DNA of 24,868 bases. It comes from Susulua sp964590995. Its GTDB lineage: Bacteria > Omnitrophota > Gorgyraeia > Duberdicusellales > 4484-171. Positions 6,330 to 13,481 of the stretch are shown here, in pieces; the stretch's first letter is position 1, and each line of letters begins with the position of its first letter. The position numbers and the translations under genes are program-made. The notes beneath the pieces were generated by a model that saw nothing but the letters and a program-made list of their open reading frames with translations, was not told where the DNA came from and ran no database searches. The stretch is from assembly GCA_964590995.1 (NCBI GenBank), contig CAZPYY010000011.1, positions 1-24,868 on the forward strand, given 5' to 3'.

Positions 6330-8042
6330 ATGCGAAGAAAGAAATTTACAGATTATTTGATAGAACAAAAAGCGCTTAGCCGAGAAGAGTTAGAGAAAGT
6401 CTTAGAAGTCCACAAAAAAAGGGATGGCTCATTAGTTGAGCTACTTATAAAATTAGGTTACTTAAAAGAAGCCCAACTTGTAGATATTTTATCTGGCTAT
6501 CTCTCGATTCCGCCAATTAGAGTTCTTAGCTTAAATATCCCCAAAGGGGTTTTAGGCCTGGTCCCGGAAAGAATGGCCCGGGATTATCAGGTCTTGCCAA
6601 TAGGAAAACTTGGTAATACCCTTACCTTAGCTATGGGGGATCCTTTAAATGTTTTAATTATCGATGACATAAAAAAGATTACCAAGTGTGAGATAAATCC
6701 GATCATAGCCCCGCTCTCTGAAATCAGAGAAGCCATATCTAATTATTATGTCCAAGCACCCACAGAGTCTATTGAGGAGATAATAGAGGGACAGGGGGCT
6801 GAGACTTTAAAGTATATACAAGAGGGTAAAAAAGAAGTCACCCAAGAGGAAATCATTCGTTCGATAGAAGAGGCACCGATATTAAAATTTACAAATCATT
6901 TTCTTAAGATGGCAGTTGAGGAAAAGACCTCAGACATATTGATAGAGCCTCTAGAAAATGTAAGTAGGATCAGGTTACGCCTAGATGGCATCTTAAAAGA
7001 GGCAGAGACCTTTTCTAAAAAGATTCATCCTTTCATAATATCGCGAATAAAGGTAATGTGTAATTTGAATATCGCTGAACACAGATTACCCCAGGAGGGC
7101 AGATTTAGGGGGAGAATTTTAGATAAAAATGTGGACTTTCGAGTATCAATCCTACCTTCTAGTATGGGCGAGAAGGCTGCAATCAGAGTTTTAGACAAAA
7201 CCACAGCACTTCTGAATTTAGATCTTTTAGGTTTTGAGGAAGATGTTTTAAAGAAGATAAAAGAAGATAGTTTAAAGGCCCACGGCATGCTCCTTGCTTG
7301 CGGGCCTACTGGAGCTGGTAAGACCACAACTTTATATTCGATAATAAACCATATTTATAGCCCCGAGAAGAATATTGTCACTGTAGAGGACCCGATAGAG
7401 TATCAATTAAAAGGAATTAACCAGGTGAGCATAAAGCCGGTTATAGGCTTGACCTTCGCTGCTACCCTACGTTCTATATTGCGGCAGGACCCGGATATAA
7501 TAATGATCGGAGAAATTAGGGATGGCGATACTGCTGATATGGCTATAAAATCTGCGTTAACCGGGCACCTAGTGCTGTCTACACTTCATACCACAACCAG
7601 CGCCGGTTCAGTTACACGGCTTATTAATATGGGGGTAGAGCCATTTTTGCTTTCTTCTACCTTGGTTGGAGTTCTTACTCAAAGATTGGTAAGGAAACTA
7701 TGCCCTAAGTGTAAGGAAAAGATCGAGATGTCTATCAGCGTAAGGAAGAAGTATCTAATTAGCAAAGATGCAGAGATTTACAAGGCTAAAGGGTGTAATT
7801 TCTGCCAAAAAACGGGTTATAAAGGAAGAATATCTTTGTGTGAATATCTGCAAGTTTTGCCGGGGATGAAGAAATTAATAAGCAATTCTGCCACAGAGAG
7901 TGATATAAAAAAGGAGGCCCGGGCTTTGGGTATGTACACCTTACGAGAAGACGGAATAATTAAATTAGAAAAAGGGATAACTACCTTAGAAGAGGTATTG
8001 AAAGCCACAAGTGCTGACGAGCAGACAAAACAAGAACTATGA
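6330..8042 (+). CDS. pilB: PilB/GspE-type pilus extension ATPase (first of two)
   Basis: A 570-residue hexameric traffic ATPase that powers pilin polymerisation at the inner membrane. Order: degenerate MshEN-like region (1-140), linker, N2 domain (about 175-295, SDILIEP at 201-207 where most homologues have SDIHIEP), and the ATPase core. Walker A is GPTGAGKT at 325-332, the Asp box is VEDPIE at 352-357, Walker B is DIIMIGEIRD at 389-398, and the His box is TGHLVLSTLHT at 411-421. A zinc tetracysteine is formed by C458, C461, C489 and C492. The first MshEN motif is eroded (FTDYL for LGxxL, Gly to Lys, Gln to His). Shine-Dalgarno is weak. Its stop overlaps the next ATG by four bases (ATGA). It is PilB-like rather than PilT-like because of the N domains and zinc site. 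Confidence 0.9.
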   Translation: MRRKKFTDYLIEQKALSREELEKVLEVHKKRDGSLVELLIKLGYLKEAQLVDILSGYLSIPPIRVLSLNIPKGVLGLVPERMARDYQVLPIGKLGNTLTLAMGDPLNVLIIDDIKKITKCEINPIIAPLSEIREAISNYYVQAPTESIEEIIEGQGAETLKYIQEGKKEVTQEEIIRSIEEAPILKFTNHFLKMAVEEKTSDILIEPLENVSRIRLRLDGILKEAETFSKKIHPFIISRIKVMCNLNIAEHRLPQEGRFRGRILDKNVDFRVSILPSSMGEKAAIRVLDKTTALLNLDLLGFEEDVLKKIKEDSLKAHGMLLACGPTGAGKTTTLYSIINHIYSPEKNIVTVEDPIEYQLKGINQVSIKPVIGLTFAATLRSILRQDPDIIMIGEIRDGDTADMAIKSALTGHLVLSTLHTTTSAGSVTRLINMGVEPFLLSSTLVGVLTQRLVRKLCPKCKEKIEMSISVRKKYLISKDAEIYKAKGCNFCQKTGYKGRISLCEYLQVLPGMKKLISNSATESDIKKEARALGMYTLREDGIIKLEKGITTLEEVLKATSADEQTKQEL

Positions 8043-9751
8043 CTGTAAAGGAGAAGATATTAGCGCAAATTCAGAAAGATAAGAATCTAGACAAGAGGGT
8101 GCTTGCTGAGATTAGCAAGAAGACGGCTAGCTACAAAGAGTTTAAGCAGATGCTTCTGGAGAAAAACTTTATTGATGAAGAAGGATTATTGCTTATCCTT
8201 TCCAAAGAGCTGAAAATTCCCTTTTTAGACTTAAAGAAATATAAGGTGCCTCTAAAGAATCAGGAACTTCTCCCCCAAAACGTAGCTTCTAAGTATAAGG
8301 TCTTACCGGTCTGTAAAATTGGAAACGCACTTACTCTTGCCACTGCTAATCCATTAGATGTTATAGCTTATGATGATATTAAAATTATTACCGAAACAGA
8401 TAAGATTGACTTAGTACTCTCCCGGGAAGAAGACATAACCAAAAGTTTAAATTCTCTGTATAAGACTACAGAAAATTTTGAAAAATCCTTTGATGAAACC
8501 GCTACCTTTGATGTTAAAGAAGTTAGCGAGGCTAAAGAAACCAGCGAGGATCTAGAGAGTTTAATTACCGAGAGTAAAAACCCTCCTATTGTAAGGGCTA
8601 TCGATTTAATTGTTTATAATGCTTTAAAGAAGAGGGCTTCTGATATTCACGTAGAGCCCTATGAGGATAAACTATTGGTAAAGTATAGAATCGATGGCGC
8701 CTTGAGTGAAGAGTTTAGCTTCCCTAAAAGAAACCAGCAGGCAGTAATCGCCAGATTGAAGATAATTTCCGGTTTGGATATAACTGAATCACGCATGCCC
8801 CAGGATGGAAGATTCAGGGTAAAGTTTGAGAATAGAGAGATAGACTTCAGGGTTTCCAGTCTTCCCACTAATTTTGGAGAGAAATTTGTTTTGCGTGTTT
8901 TAGATAAAAAAAGCCTATCTGTAGGATTGAAGGAATTAGGCTTTTCGGAAGAACCTTTAAAGTTATTTGAAGAGGCAGTAGAAGCGCCTTTTGGAATAAT
9001 TTTAGTAACCGGCCCTACTGGTTCAGGTAAGTCAACGACTCTCTATTCAATAATTAACCAGATAAATAGCCCGGAGAGGAATATAGTAACTATCGAAGAT
9101 CCGGTTGAGTACCACTTAGAGGGGATAACCCAGATTCAGGCCAATGCCGACATAGGCCTAACATTTTCGGCTGGGCTGCGTTCGGTGTTGCGACAATCCC
9201 CGGACATTATAATGGTAGGAGAGATAAGGGATTCAGAGACCGCAGATATTGCGATTAAAGCTTCTTTAACCGGAGAAATCATTTTCTCTACCCTGCATAC
9301 AAATAGTGCTGCTGGGGCAATCAGCAGGTTAAGGGATATGGGAACAGAACCTTTTCTTTTAGCCTCGTCATTAATTGCTTTAACTGCCCAGAGATTAGTG
9401 AGAAAATTATGTCCGAAGTGCAAAGAGAAGCATAAAATAGATAAAGAAACTTTAGCGAGGTTAGAGCTGGATTCTTTCTGCCGCGAACATAATGGAACAA
9501 ATGAGTTTTACCGGCCAAAAGGGTGTGCTTATTGCGGGCATAGCGGGTATCGTGGCAGGGTTGCTATCATTGAAATTATTCTTTTAGATGATAAAATAAA
9601 GGAGATGATTATCGAAAAACTTCCTGAGAGCGATATTGGTGAATATGCTAAGAAGTTCAGGGGGTATAATTCTTTAAGGGAAGATGGATTATTGAAGTGT
9701 TTAGAGGGAGAAACCTCCATTGAGGAAGTTATAAGAGCAACATCAGAATAA
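8039..9751 (+). CDS. pilB: PilB/GspE-type pilus extension ATPase (second of two)
   Basis: A 570-residue ATPase directly coupled to the previous one. Walker A is GPTGSGKS at 325-332, the Asp box is IEDPVE at 352-357, Walker B is DIIMVGEIRD at 389-398. The His-box region reads TGEIIFSTLHT (411-421), so the first His is Glu here. Zinc cysteines are at 458, 461, 496 and 499. The N2 domain keeps the classical SDIHVEP at 201-207. The first 60 residues show only a remnant of an MshEN domain: the L-G...G motifs are gone, although the following NPLD region survives. All core motifs before residue 460 fall at the same residue numbers as in the neighbour, consistent with tandem duplication followed by divergence or with selection for a mixed assembly. 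Both copies keep the catalytic Lys and Glu. Confidence 0.9.
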   Translation: MTVKEKILAQIQKDKNLDKRVLAEISKKTASYKEFKQMLLEKNFIDEEGLLLILSKELKIPFLDLKKYKVPLKNQELLPQNVASKYKVLPVCKIGNALTLATANPLDVIAYDDIKIITETDKIDLVLSREEDITKSLNSLYKTTENFEKSFDETATFDVKEVSEAKETSEDLESLITESKNPPIVRAIDLIVYNALKKRASDIHVEPYEDKLLVKYRIDGALSEEFSFPKRNQQAVIARLKIISGLDITESRMPQDGRFRVKFENREIDFRVSSLPTNFGEKFVLRVLDKKSLSVGLKELGFSEEPLKLFEEAVEAPFGIILVTGPTGSGKSTTLYSIINQINSPERNIVTIEDPVEYHLEGITQIQANADIGLTFSAGLRSVLRQSPDIIMVGEIRDSETADIAIKASLTGEIIFSTLHTNSAAGAISRLRDMGTEPFLLASSLIALTAQRLVRKLCPKCKEKHKIDKETLARLELDSFCREHNGTNEFYRPKGCAYCGHSGYRGRVAIIEIILLDDKIKEMIIEKLPESDIGEYAKKFRGYNSLREDGLLKCLEGETSIEEVIRATSE

Positions 9752-9752
9752 A

Positions 9753-10967
9753 ATGCGATTATTTTTTTACAATATTAAAAACAAAGACGGTAAAGTATCA
9801 AAAGGAATGATTGAGGCTGAGTCTCAGGAAAAAGCAATAGAGCACTTCCACAAGGAAGGACTTATAATCCTTTCAATCAAAGAAACTAAAAAGAAAATTC
9901 AGGTAAAAGCAAAGGGTAAGGTTAAAACCGATGATTTAGTAGTCTTCTCCCGCCAATTTACAACCTTGATGGAGAGCGGAATCCCAGCGGTTGAATGTTT
10001 AAGCATTCTCGAAGAACAAATAGAGAATCCTTACTTTAAAGGGGTTGTTAATCTAATACTAAAGGACGTTCGTGAGGGGGCAGCTCTCTCTAATGCTCTA
10101 TCTAAACATAAAAATGTATTCCCCGATATTTACCTCAGCATGGTAGAGGCAGCAGAGTTTTCAGGGAACCTGCCTGAGATCTTAGACCGAGTATCTGTTT
10201 ATTTGGAGAAAAGTAGTGCTTTAAAGAAAAAAGTAACTTCAGCTCTCTACTATCCTGCGATTATTATATTAATGGCAGGGGGTATAACTGGATTTCTGGT
10301 ATTTAAAGTAATCCCTACTTTTAAGGGGATATTCGCATCTTTAGGAGGCACATTGCCTCTGCCTACTCAGCTCTTAATAAATCTTTCTGATGCTTTGACT
10401 AAGAAAGAATCTGTTATTATTATGACTATCCTCATATTTGGAGTTTTTTTCGGCATTAAGACTTATATTAGCACTCCCAAGGGCAAGAAAATCTTCCACA
10501 AGCTCCTTCTCAAGCCCCCGGTAGTAGGAGAGCTGATAAGAAAAATGGCTATTGCTAAGTTTTCCCGGACATTCTCTACCCTGGTAAAGAGTGGCGTATC
10601 AATAGTTAAATGCTTAGAGATTGTAGGCAAGACCTCAGGAAATAAGATAATAGAGGATGCGGTCGCAGAGTCTAAGATTTCAATACAGGAAGGCCAGCCT
10701 ATTTCAGCACCCCTGGAGAAGAGCAGGGTCTTTCCGACTATGGTTATCAAGATGATATCCATAGGTGAGAGGAGCGGCCGGCTAGAGGAGATGCTTTCAA
10801 AGATAGCTCAGTTTTACGAGGATCAGACTGATGCCATGGTAGCGGGTTTATCCAGCCTTATAGAGCCGTTGGTAATAGCCTTTTTGGGCATTATTGTAGG
10901 GGGCATAGTCATATCTCTATTCCTGCCAATCATCAAAATGACCCAATTTATAGGCGGAATGAGCTAA
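9753..10967 (+). CDS. pilC: PilC/GspF-type inner membrane platform protein
   Basis: A 404-residue polytopic protein that anchors the motor ATPase and feeds pilin subunits into the fibre. It begins with the family's N-terminal module (YNIKNKDGKVSKGMIEA at 6-22, then GLIILSI) and contains two T2SSF repeats, about 62-190 and 268-392. The repeats are marked by FSRQFTTLMESGIP near 65-78 and FSRTFSTLVKSGVS near 271-284, each followed by a long helix and membrane segments (about 167-190, 218-235, 368-393). It starts one base after the TAA of the second ATPase gene, so it is the last gene of the motor unit. Length is normal for the family. A 273-base non-coding stretch follows. Confidence 0.92.
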   Translation: MRLFFYNIKNKDGKVSKGMIEAESQEKAIEHFHKEGLIILSIKETKKKIQVKAKGKVKTDDLVVFSRQFTTLMESGIPAVECLSILEEQIENPYFKGVVNLILKDVREGAALSNALSKHKNVFPDIYLSMVEAAEFSGNLPEILDRVSVYLEKSSALKKKVTSALYYPAIIILMAGGITGFLVFKVIPTFKGIFASLGGTLPLPTQLLINLSDALTKKESVIIMTILIFGVFFGIKTYISTPKGKKIFHKLLLKPPVVGELIRKMAIAKFSRTFSTLVKSGVSIVKCLEIVGKTSGNKIIEDAVAESKISIQEGQPISAPLEKSRVFPTMVIKMISIGERSGRLEEMLSKIAQFYEDQTDAMVAGLSSLIEPLVIAFLGIIVGGIVISLFLPIIKMTQFIGGMS

Positions 10968-10970
10968 TTC

Positions 10971-11140
10971 AAGGATAAAGGATTAAGGTTAAAGGATAAA
11001 GTAGATAAATCTGGCTAAGATTGACAATATCTTCGGAATATGGTATATTCAAATTGAAGAGTTGTGTGTTAAGGATAAAGGCTAATTGATAAACTGTAAT
11101 CTTCAACTTTTTCCTTCTCCCTTTTACCTTTATCCTTTTA
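10971..11140 (+). repeat. AAGGATAAAGG-type purine repeats, direct and inverted, around the pilA promoter
   Basis: Copies of AAGGATAAAGG and close variants occur directly at 10973-11001 and at 11071-11081, and inverted as CCTTTATCCTT at 11127-11137. The last two can pair into an 11-bp stem enclosing a pyrimidine-rich stretch within the predicted pilA leader. The repeats lie on both sides of the promoter at 11021. Confidence 0.6.
11021..11049 (+). promoter_or_regulatory. strong sigma-70-type promoter of the major pilin gene
   Basis: TTGACA (11021-11026), a 17-base spacer, TATATT (11044-11049). The predicted start near 11056 leaves an unusually long leader of about 185 bases before the pilin ATG. 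Nothing resembling a sigma-54 (GG-N10-GC) promoter, common for pilA elsewhere, was noticed. Confidence 0.7.
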
Positions 11141-11168
11141 AGTGCGTTCTTTTATATTATTTTAGCTG

Positions 11169-11215
11169 CAAGGTCCTTTAAAAAGGGGGTGAAAAAGGCT
11201 AAAAAGCGGGCCTTG
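11169..11215 (+). promoter_or_regulatory. hairpin in the pilA leader just before the ribosome binding site
   Basis: CAAGGTCC (11169-11176) can pair with GGGCCTTG (11208-11215), one pair being G-U. The loop is purine-rich (CCTTTAAAAAGGGGG and GAAAAAGG). It ends 14 bases before the Shine-Dalgarno GGAGG (11230-11234). It may control translation or stabilise the mRNA; I do not recognise a named riboswitch. Confidence 0.45.
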
Positions 11216-11240
11216 GCCATTAAAAAACGGAGGTGTAAAG

Positions 11241-11657
11241 ATGAAAAAAGGTTTTACATTAGTAGAGATTATGATTGTTGTTGCCATTATTGCTCTTTTG
11301 GCAGCAATAGCAATTCCGAACCTTTTAAGAGCAAGAGTAAACGCTGCCCAAGCCTATGCTCAGGCCGCTTTAAGGACCATCTCTACAGCTTATGAAAGCT
11401 ATGCTTCAGCCAATGCCGGAAGCTACAATGAGACTTTAGCTAATTTGGCAACTGTCGCCGTACATGACCCGGTTTATCTCAATCAAAACTTTGCAGCCTG
11501 TACAGCTGCTGCTCCCTGTCAAAATTACTCATTTGCTTGCACTCCTGCTGCTGGAAGCTACACTTGTACAGCTACTGGTCAGGGGGCTATCTCCGGGAAA
11601 GCAAACAACTATCAGATTGTAACCGGTGGGAACCTAACTGTAGTTACTACGCCATGA
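11241..11657 (+). CDS. pilA: major type IV pilin-like prepilin (first of a pair)
   Basis: A 138-residue prepilin with a minimal leader: MKKG then FTLVEIMIVV, cleavage after Gly4, Glu at mature +5, and a hydrophobic helix to about residue 28 followed by PNLLRARVNA. The leader length and following AQAALRTISTAYESYA helix are typical of short pilins and of GspG-like pseudopilins. The C-terminal domain has four cysteines (87, 93, 100, 109) and a terminal YQIVTGGNLTVV strand. The ribosome binding site (CGGAGGTG) is excellent. It has its own promoter, a long structured leader and its own terminator, so it is probably the most strongly expressed pilus gene here and the main fibre subunit. Whether it is pilin or major pseudopilin cannot be decided from sequence alone. 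Confidence 0.88.
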   Translation: MKKGFTLVEIMIVVAIIALLAAIAIPNLLRARVNAAQAYAQAALRTISTAYESYASANAGSYNETLANLATVAVHDPVYLNQNFAACTAAAPCQNYSFACTPAAGSYTCTATGQGAISGKANNYQIVTGGNLTVVTTP

Positions 11658-11682
11658 TTAGACTTCGGAAGTAGAATTATAG

Positions 11683-11713
11683 CCGCCTCTTTGTAAAAAG
11701 AGGCGGTTTTTTT
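11683..11713 (+). terminator. intrinsic terminator of pilA
   Basis: A perfect 10-bp stem, CCGCCTCTTT (11683-11692) with AAAGAGGCGG (11697-11706), has a four-base loop and is followed by seven T residues. It separates pilA from the second pilin gene. Confidence 0.93.
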
Positions 11714-11726
11714 ATTCCCTGATATA

Positions 11727-11755
11727 TTGACAGAGGTGTTTATGTGTAATAGAAT
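11727..11755 (+). promoter_or_regulatory. sigma-70-type promoter of the second pilin gene
   Basis: TTGACA (11727-11732), a 17-base spacer, TAGAAT (11750-11755), placed just after the pilA terminator. Transcription would start near 11762. This decides the start of the downstream gene, because the in-frame TTG at 11727 and ATG at 11742 would lie inside the promoter. Confidence 0.65.
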
Positions 11756-11783
11756 AAAGACGATATCTGGCCGGGCATCTATA

Positions 11784-12206
11784 ATGGATAAGAAATATAC
11801 AAAGAAGGGGTTTACTCTTGTTGAAATAATGATTGTAATTGCTATTATTGTCATAGTAATAGCAATGGCCAGCGTTAATCTTATGAAATCAAAAACAACC
11901 GCAGTTGAAGCGAATGCCCAGGCCACGCTTAAAACAATTGGTACTGCAATGGAATCTTATGCCGGTACAGCTGGAGGGTTATATCCCGAAGGTAGTGATT
12001 TAAGCGAGCTATATAACCCTGACCCCAAGTACATTAATAAGGATTATGCTGCTGATTGCACTGCTAACTCTCCTTGTCAAGGTTATTCTTATGACTGCGA
12101 TTTATCCCTATCAGGTTATGCCTGTACAGCGACTCCCCATGAAAATTACATTGGTGCTCGAACTTACCAAATTGTAACCGGAAGCAAACTGACAACGGTT
12201 GAATAA
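11784..12206 (+). CDS. second type IV pilin-like prepilin, paralogue of pilA
   Basis: A 140-residue prepilin: leader MDKKYTKKG, cleavage after Gly9, mature FTLVEIMIVI with Glu at +5, hydrophobic helix to about residue 34. The C-terminal domain has four cysteines (92, 98, 105, 114) with the same spacing as in the preceding pilin (6, 7 and 9 residues), and shares the YQIVTGSKLT ending. Proline 22 of the mature helix in ordinary pilins is replaced (MASVNLMKSK for IPNLLRAR), so the helix lacks the usual kink. The ATG at 11784 is chosen over 11742 because a promoter ends at 11755; the ribosome binding site is poor, and expression may be low. Likely a minor or alternative fibre subunit. Confidence 0.82.
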   Translation: MDKKYTKKGFTLVEIMIVIAIIVIVIAMASVNLMKSKTTAVEANAQATLKTIGTAMESYAGTAGGLYPEGSDLSELYNPDPKYINKDYAADCTANSPCQGYSYDCDLSLSGYACTATPHENYIGARTYQIVTGSKLTTVE

Positions 12207-12259
12207 CAGTCTTCTTTCTAGTTTCTCAAAACCACACTTTTTAAATAATCTTTCATTTA

Positions 12260-12315
12260 CCCCGTTAGAAATAGGTTATCTTTAGATAACCGTTTCTCTC
12301 TAACGGGGTTTATTT
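12260..12315 (+). terminator. intrinsic terminator of the second pilin gene
   Basis: CCCCGTTAGA (12260-12269) pairs perfectly with TCTAACGGGG (12299-12308) and is followed by TTTATTT. Inside is a second hairpin, GGTTATCT with AGATAACC, giving a compact two-level structure. Confidence 0.88.
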
Positions 12316-12359
12316 CTGCCTGATATATTATGAAAAAGCATTTGTGAAGAAGAGATACG

Positions 12360-12388
12360 TTGACATAGCCAAGCTTAAGTAATAAAAT
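12360..12388 (+). promoter_or_regulatory. strong sigma-70-type promoter of the pilM operon
   Basis: TTGACA (12360-12365), a 17-base spacer, TAAAAT (12383-12388). It lies after the terminator at 12260 and should start transcripts near 12395, leaving a leader of about 88 bases before pilM. Confidence 0.75.
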
Positions 12389-12404
12389 ACTTAAAAGGAG
12401 ATAT

Positions 12405-12451
12405 CTTTTTCTCTGAATGTGCTTTCTCTAATGAAAGCGCAGGGGAGAAAG
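12405..12451 (+). promoter_or_regulatory. nested hairpin in the pilM leader
   Basis: TGTGCTTTC (12418-12426) pairs with GAAAGCGCA (12433-12441) around a six-base loop, and an outer CTTTTTCTC/GAGAAAG pairing can extend it. The outer strand on the right contains AGGGGAG (12441-12447), the only Shine-Dalgarno-like site in the leader, so the fold could hide it. Confidence 0.5.
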
Positions 12452-12492
12452 TGTATCAAGTGATAACTCTAACTATAAACCAATGGATTTGA
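12451..12492 (+). CDS. possible 13-codon leader peptide overlapping the pilM start
   Basis: A GTG at 12451, four bases after AGGGGAG, opens a 13-codon frame (VYQVITLTINQWI) that stops with TGA at 12490-12492, just past the pilM ATG at 12483. PilM itself has no ribosome binding site at its ATG, so reinitiation from this short frame is a reasonable explanation. There is no protein-level evidence; the call rests on arrangement only. Confidence 0.3.
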   Translation: MYQVITLTINQWI

Positions 12493-13481
12493 CCTTCCTG
12501 CAAAATCAATTTATAAAAAAAGAGGTTGAGAAATTTGTCGCAATTAACTTAGGAAATTGCTATATAAAAGGGCTAATTGTTGAGGGAGACAAAGTTACAG
12601 ACTATTTTATAGAGAAAAAAGAAGATCTATCAACCACTGTAAAGAAGCTCTGGGCTGAGAAGAAAATTCCGGTCAAAAGGGTAAGGGTATCAGTCAAAAA
12701 TCCCTCCTGTTTAGTTAGATACTTTCCTTTCCCTAAGATGGAGAAGAAGAGGTTAAGCCAGGTCCTGTTTTATGAGATGAGTAAATTTATTCCCTTTTCC
12801 CCCGAGAATGTATACTTTGATTTTTTTGTTCTAAAAGAGGCCTCTTCCACAGAGCTATCTGTATTATTGGCAGTAGCCAAGAAGGATTTTATCGATAATA
12901 TTTTAGAGTCTTTTGGGAAGGCTGGCTTGAGAGTAACCGAGGTTAATTTAGATAGCATATGTCTTACGAATCTTTTTCTAAATAATTACGAAGATACTAA
13001 AGATGTAAACTCTTGCATATTAGATGTTGGGTATAATTTTTCTACCATGACTATTATAAATAAGGGTATTCCTTTTCTTACCCGAGATGTAAAATTCAGC
13101 GCAAAAGAGGTATCTCAGATTATATCGCGCATAAAAGGCCAGTCCCTTACCGACATAGAGAAGGAGCTATTTGCTTCAGAGGATAGCAGCGAATTCTTAA
13201 AGTCAGCCCAAGATAGCATTTTGAGCTTCTGCAAAGAGCTGAAGAGTTCCTTTGATTATTTTGAGGTAAATAAGGGTGAGCCAATAAATAAATTATATCT
13301 TAGCGGTGGCTTAGCTTCCGTGAAAGGCATGGAGAATGTTTTTGTCGAGACCCTAGATACTAAGGTAGAGATATTAAGGCCTTTTTCTGAAAAGAATGAA
13401 AAGCTAAACGAAGTCTTCTTTAGTAAAAAATTTAATGCTTTTAAGAATAGCTTTTCAGTACCTTTTGGTTTGATTCTATGA
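12483..13481 (+). CDS. pilM: PilM-like actin-fold pilus assembly ATPase
   Basis: A 332-residue cytoplasmic protein of the PilM/FtsA actin-like fold, which links the inner-membrane PilN/PilO to the motor. The nucleotide-binding landmarks are VAINLGNCYIKG (19-30), ILDVGYNFSTMTI (179-191) and LYLSGGLASVKG (271-282). The first phosphate loop has Asn where most homologues have Asp (N-L-G for D-I-G), so hydrolysis may be weak. The surface region YFPFPKMEKKRLSQVLFYEM (80-99) corresponds to the usual PilM motif before the 1C-like subdomain. The ATG at 12483 has no Shine-Dalgarno, but no earlier in-frame start follows the upstream stop. Its stop overlaps the pilN ATG by four bases. First gene of a seven-gene operon. 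Confidence 0.87.
   Translation: MDLTFLQNQFIKKEVEKFVAINLGNCYIKGLIVEGDKVTDYFIEKKEDLSTTVKKLWAEKKIPVKRVRVSVKNPSCLVRYFPFPKMEKKRLSQVLFYEMSKFIPFSPENVYFDFFVLKEASSTELSVLLAVAKKDFIDNILESFGKAGLRVTEVNLDSICLTNLFLNNYEDTKDVNSCILDVGYNFSTMTIINKGIPFLTRDVKFSAKEVSQIISRIKGQSLTDIEKELFASEDSSEFLKSAQDSILSFCKELKSSFDYFEVNKGEPINKLYLSGGLASVKGMENVFVETLDTKVEILRPFSEKNEKLNEVFFSKKFNAFKNSFSVPFGLIL

Noticed and set aside
6330..9751. One of the two ATPases being PilT (retraction motor)
   Set aside because: Both have the N-terminal MshEN-like and N2 regions and the zinc tetracysteine of PilB/GspE, and neither has PilT-type length or motifs.
11189..11395. GTG-started 68-codon frame overlapping the pilA leader and gene start
   Set aside because: After the first 17 codons it only reads pilA in another frame, giving a Cys/Ser-rich artefact. 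Its start lies inside the leader hairpin and has no suitable ribosome binding site.
11727..11783. Earlier starts (TTG 11727, ATG 11742) for the second pilin
   Set aside because: They fall inside a TTGACA-17-TAGAAT promoter, and the extra residues would put a long non-leader stretch before the prepilin signal; ATG 11784 gives a normal leader.
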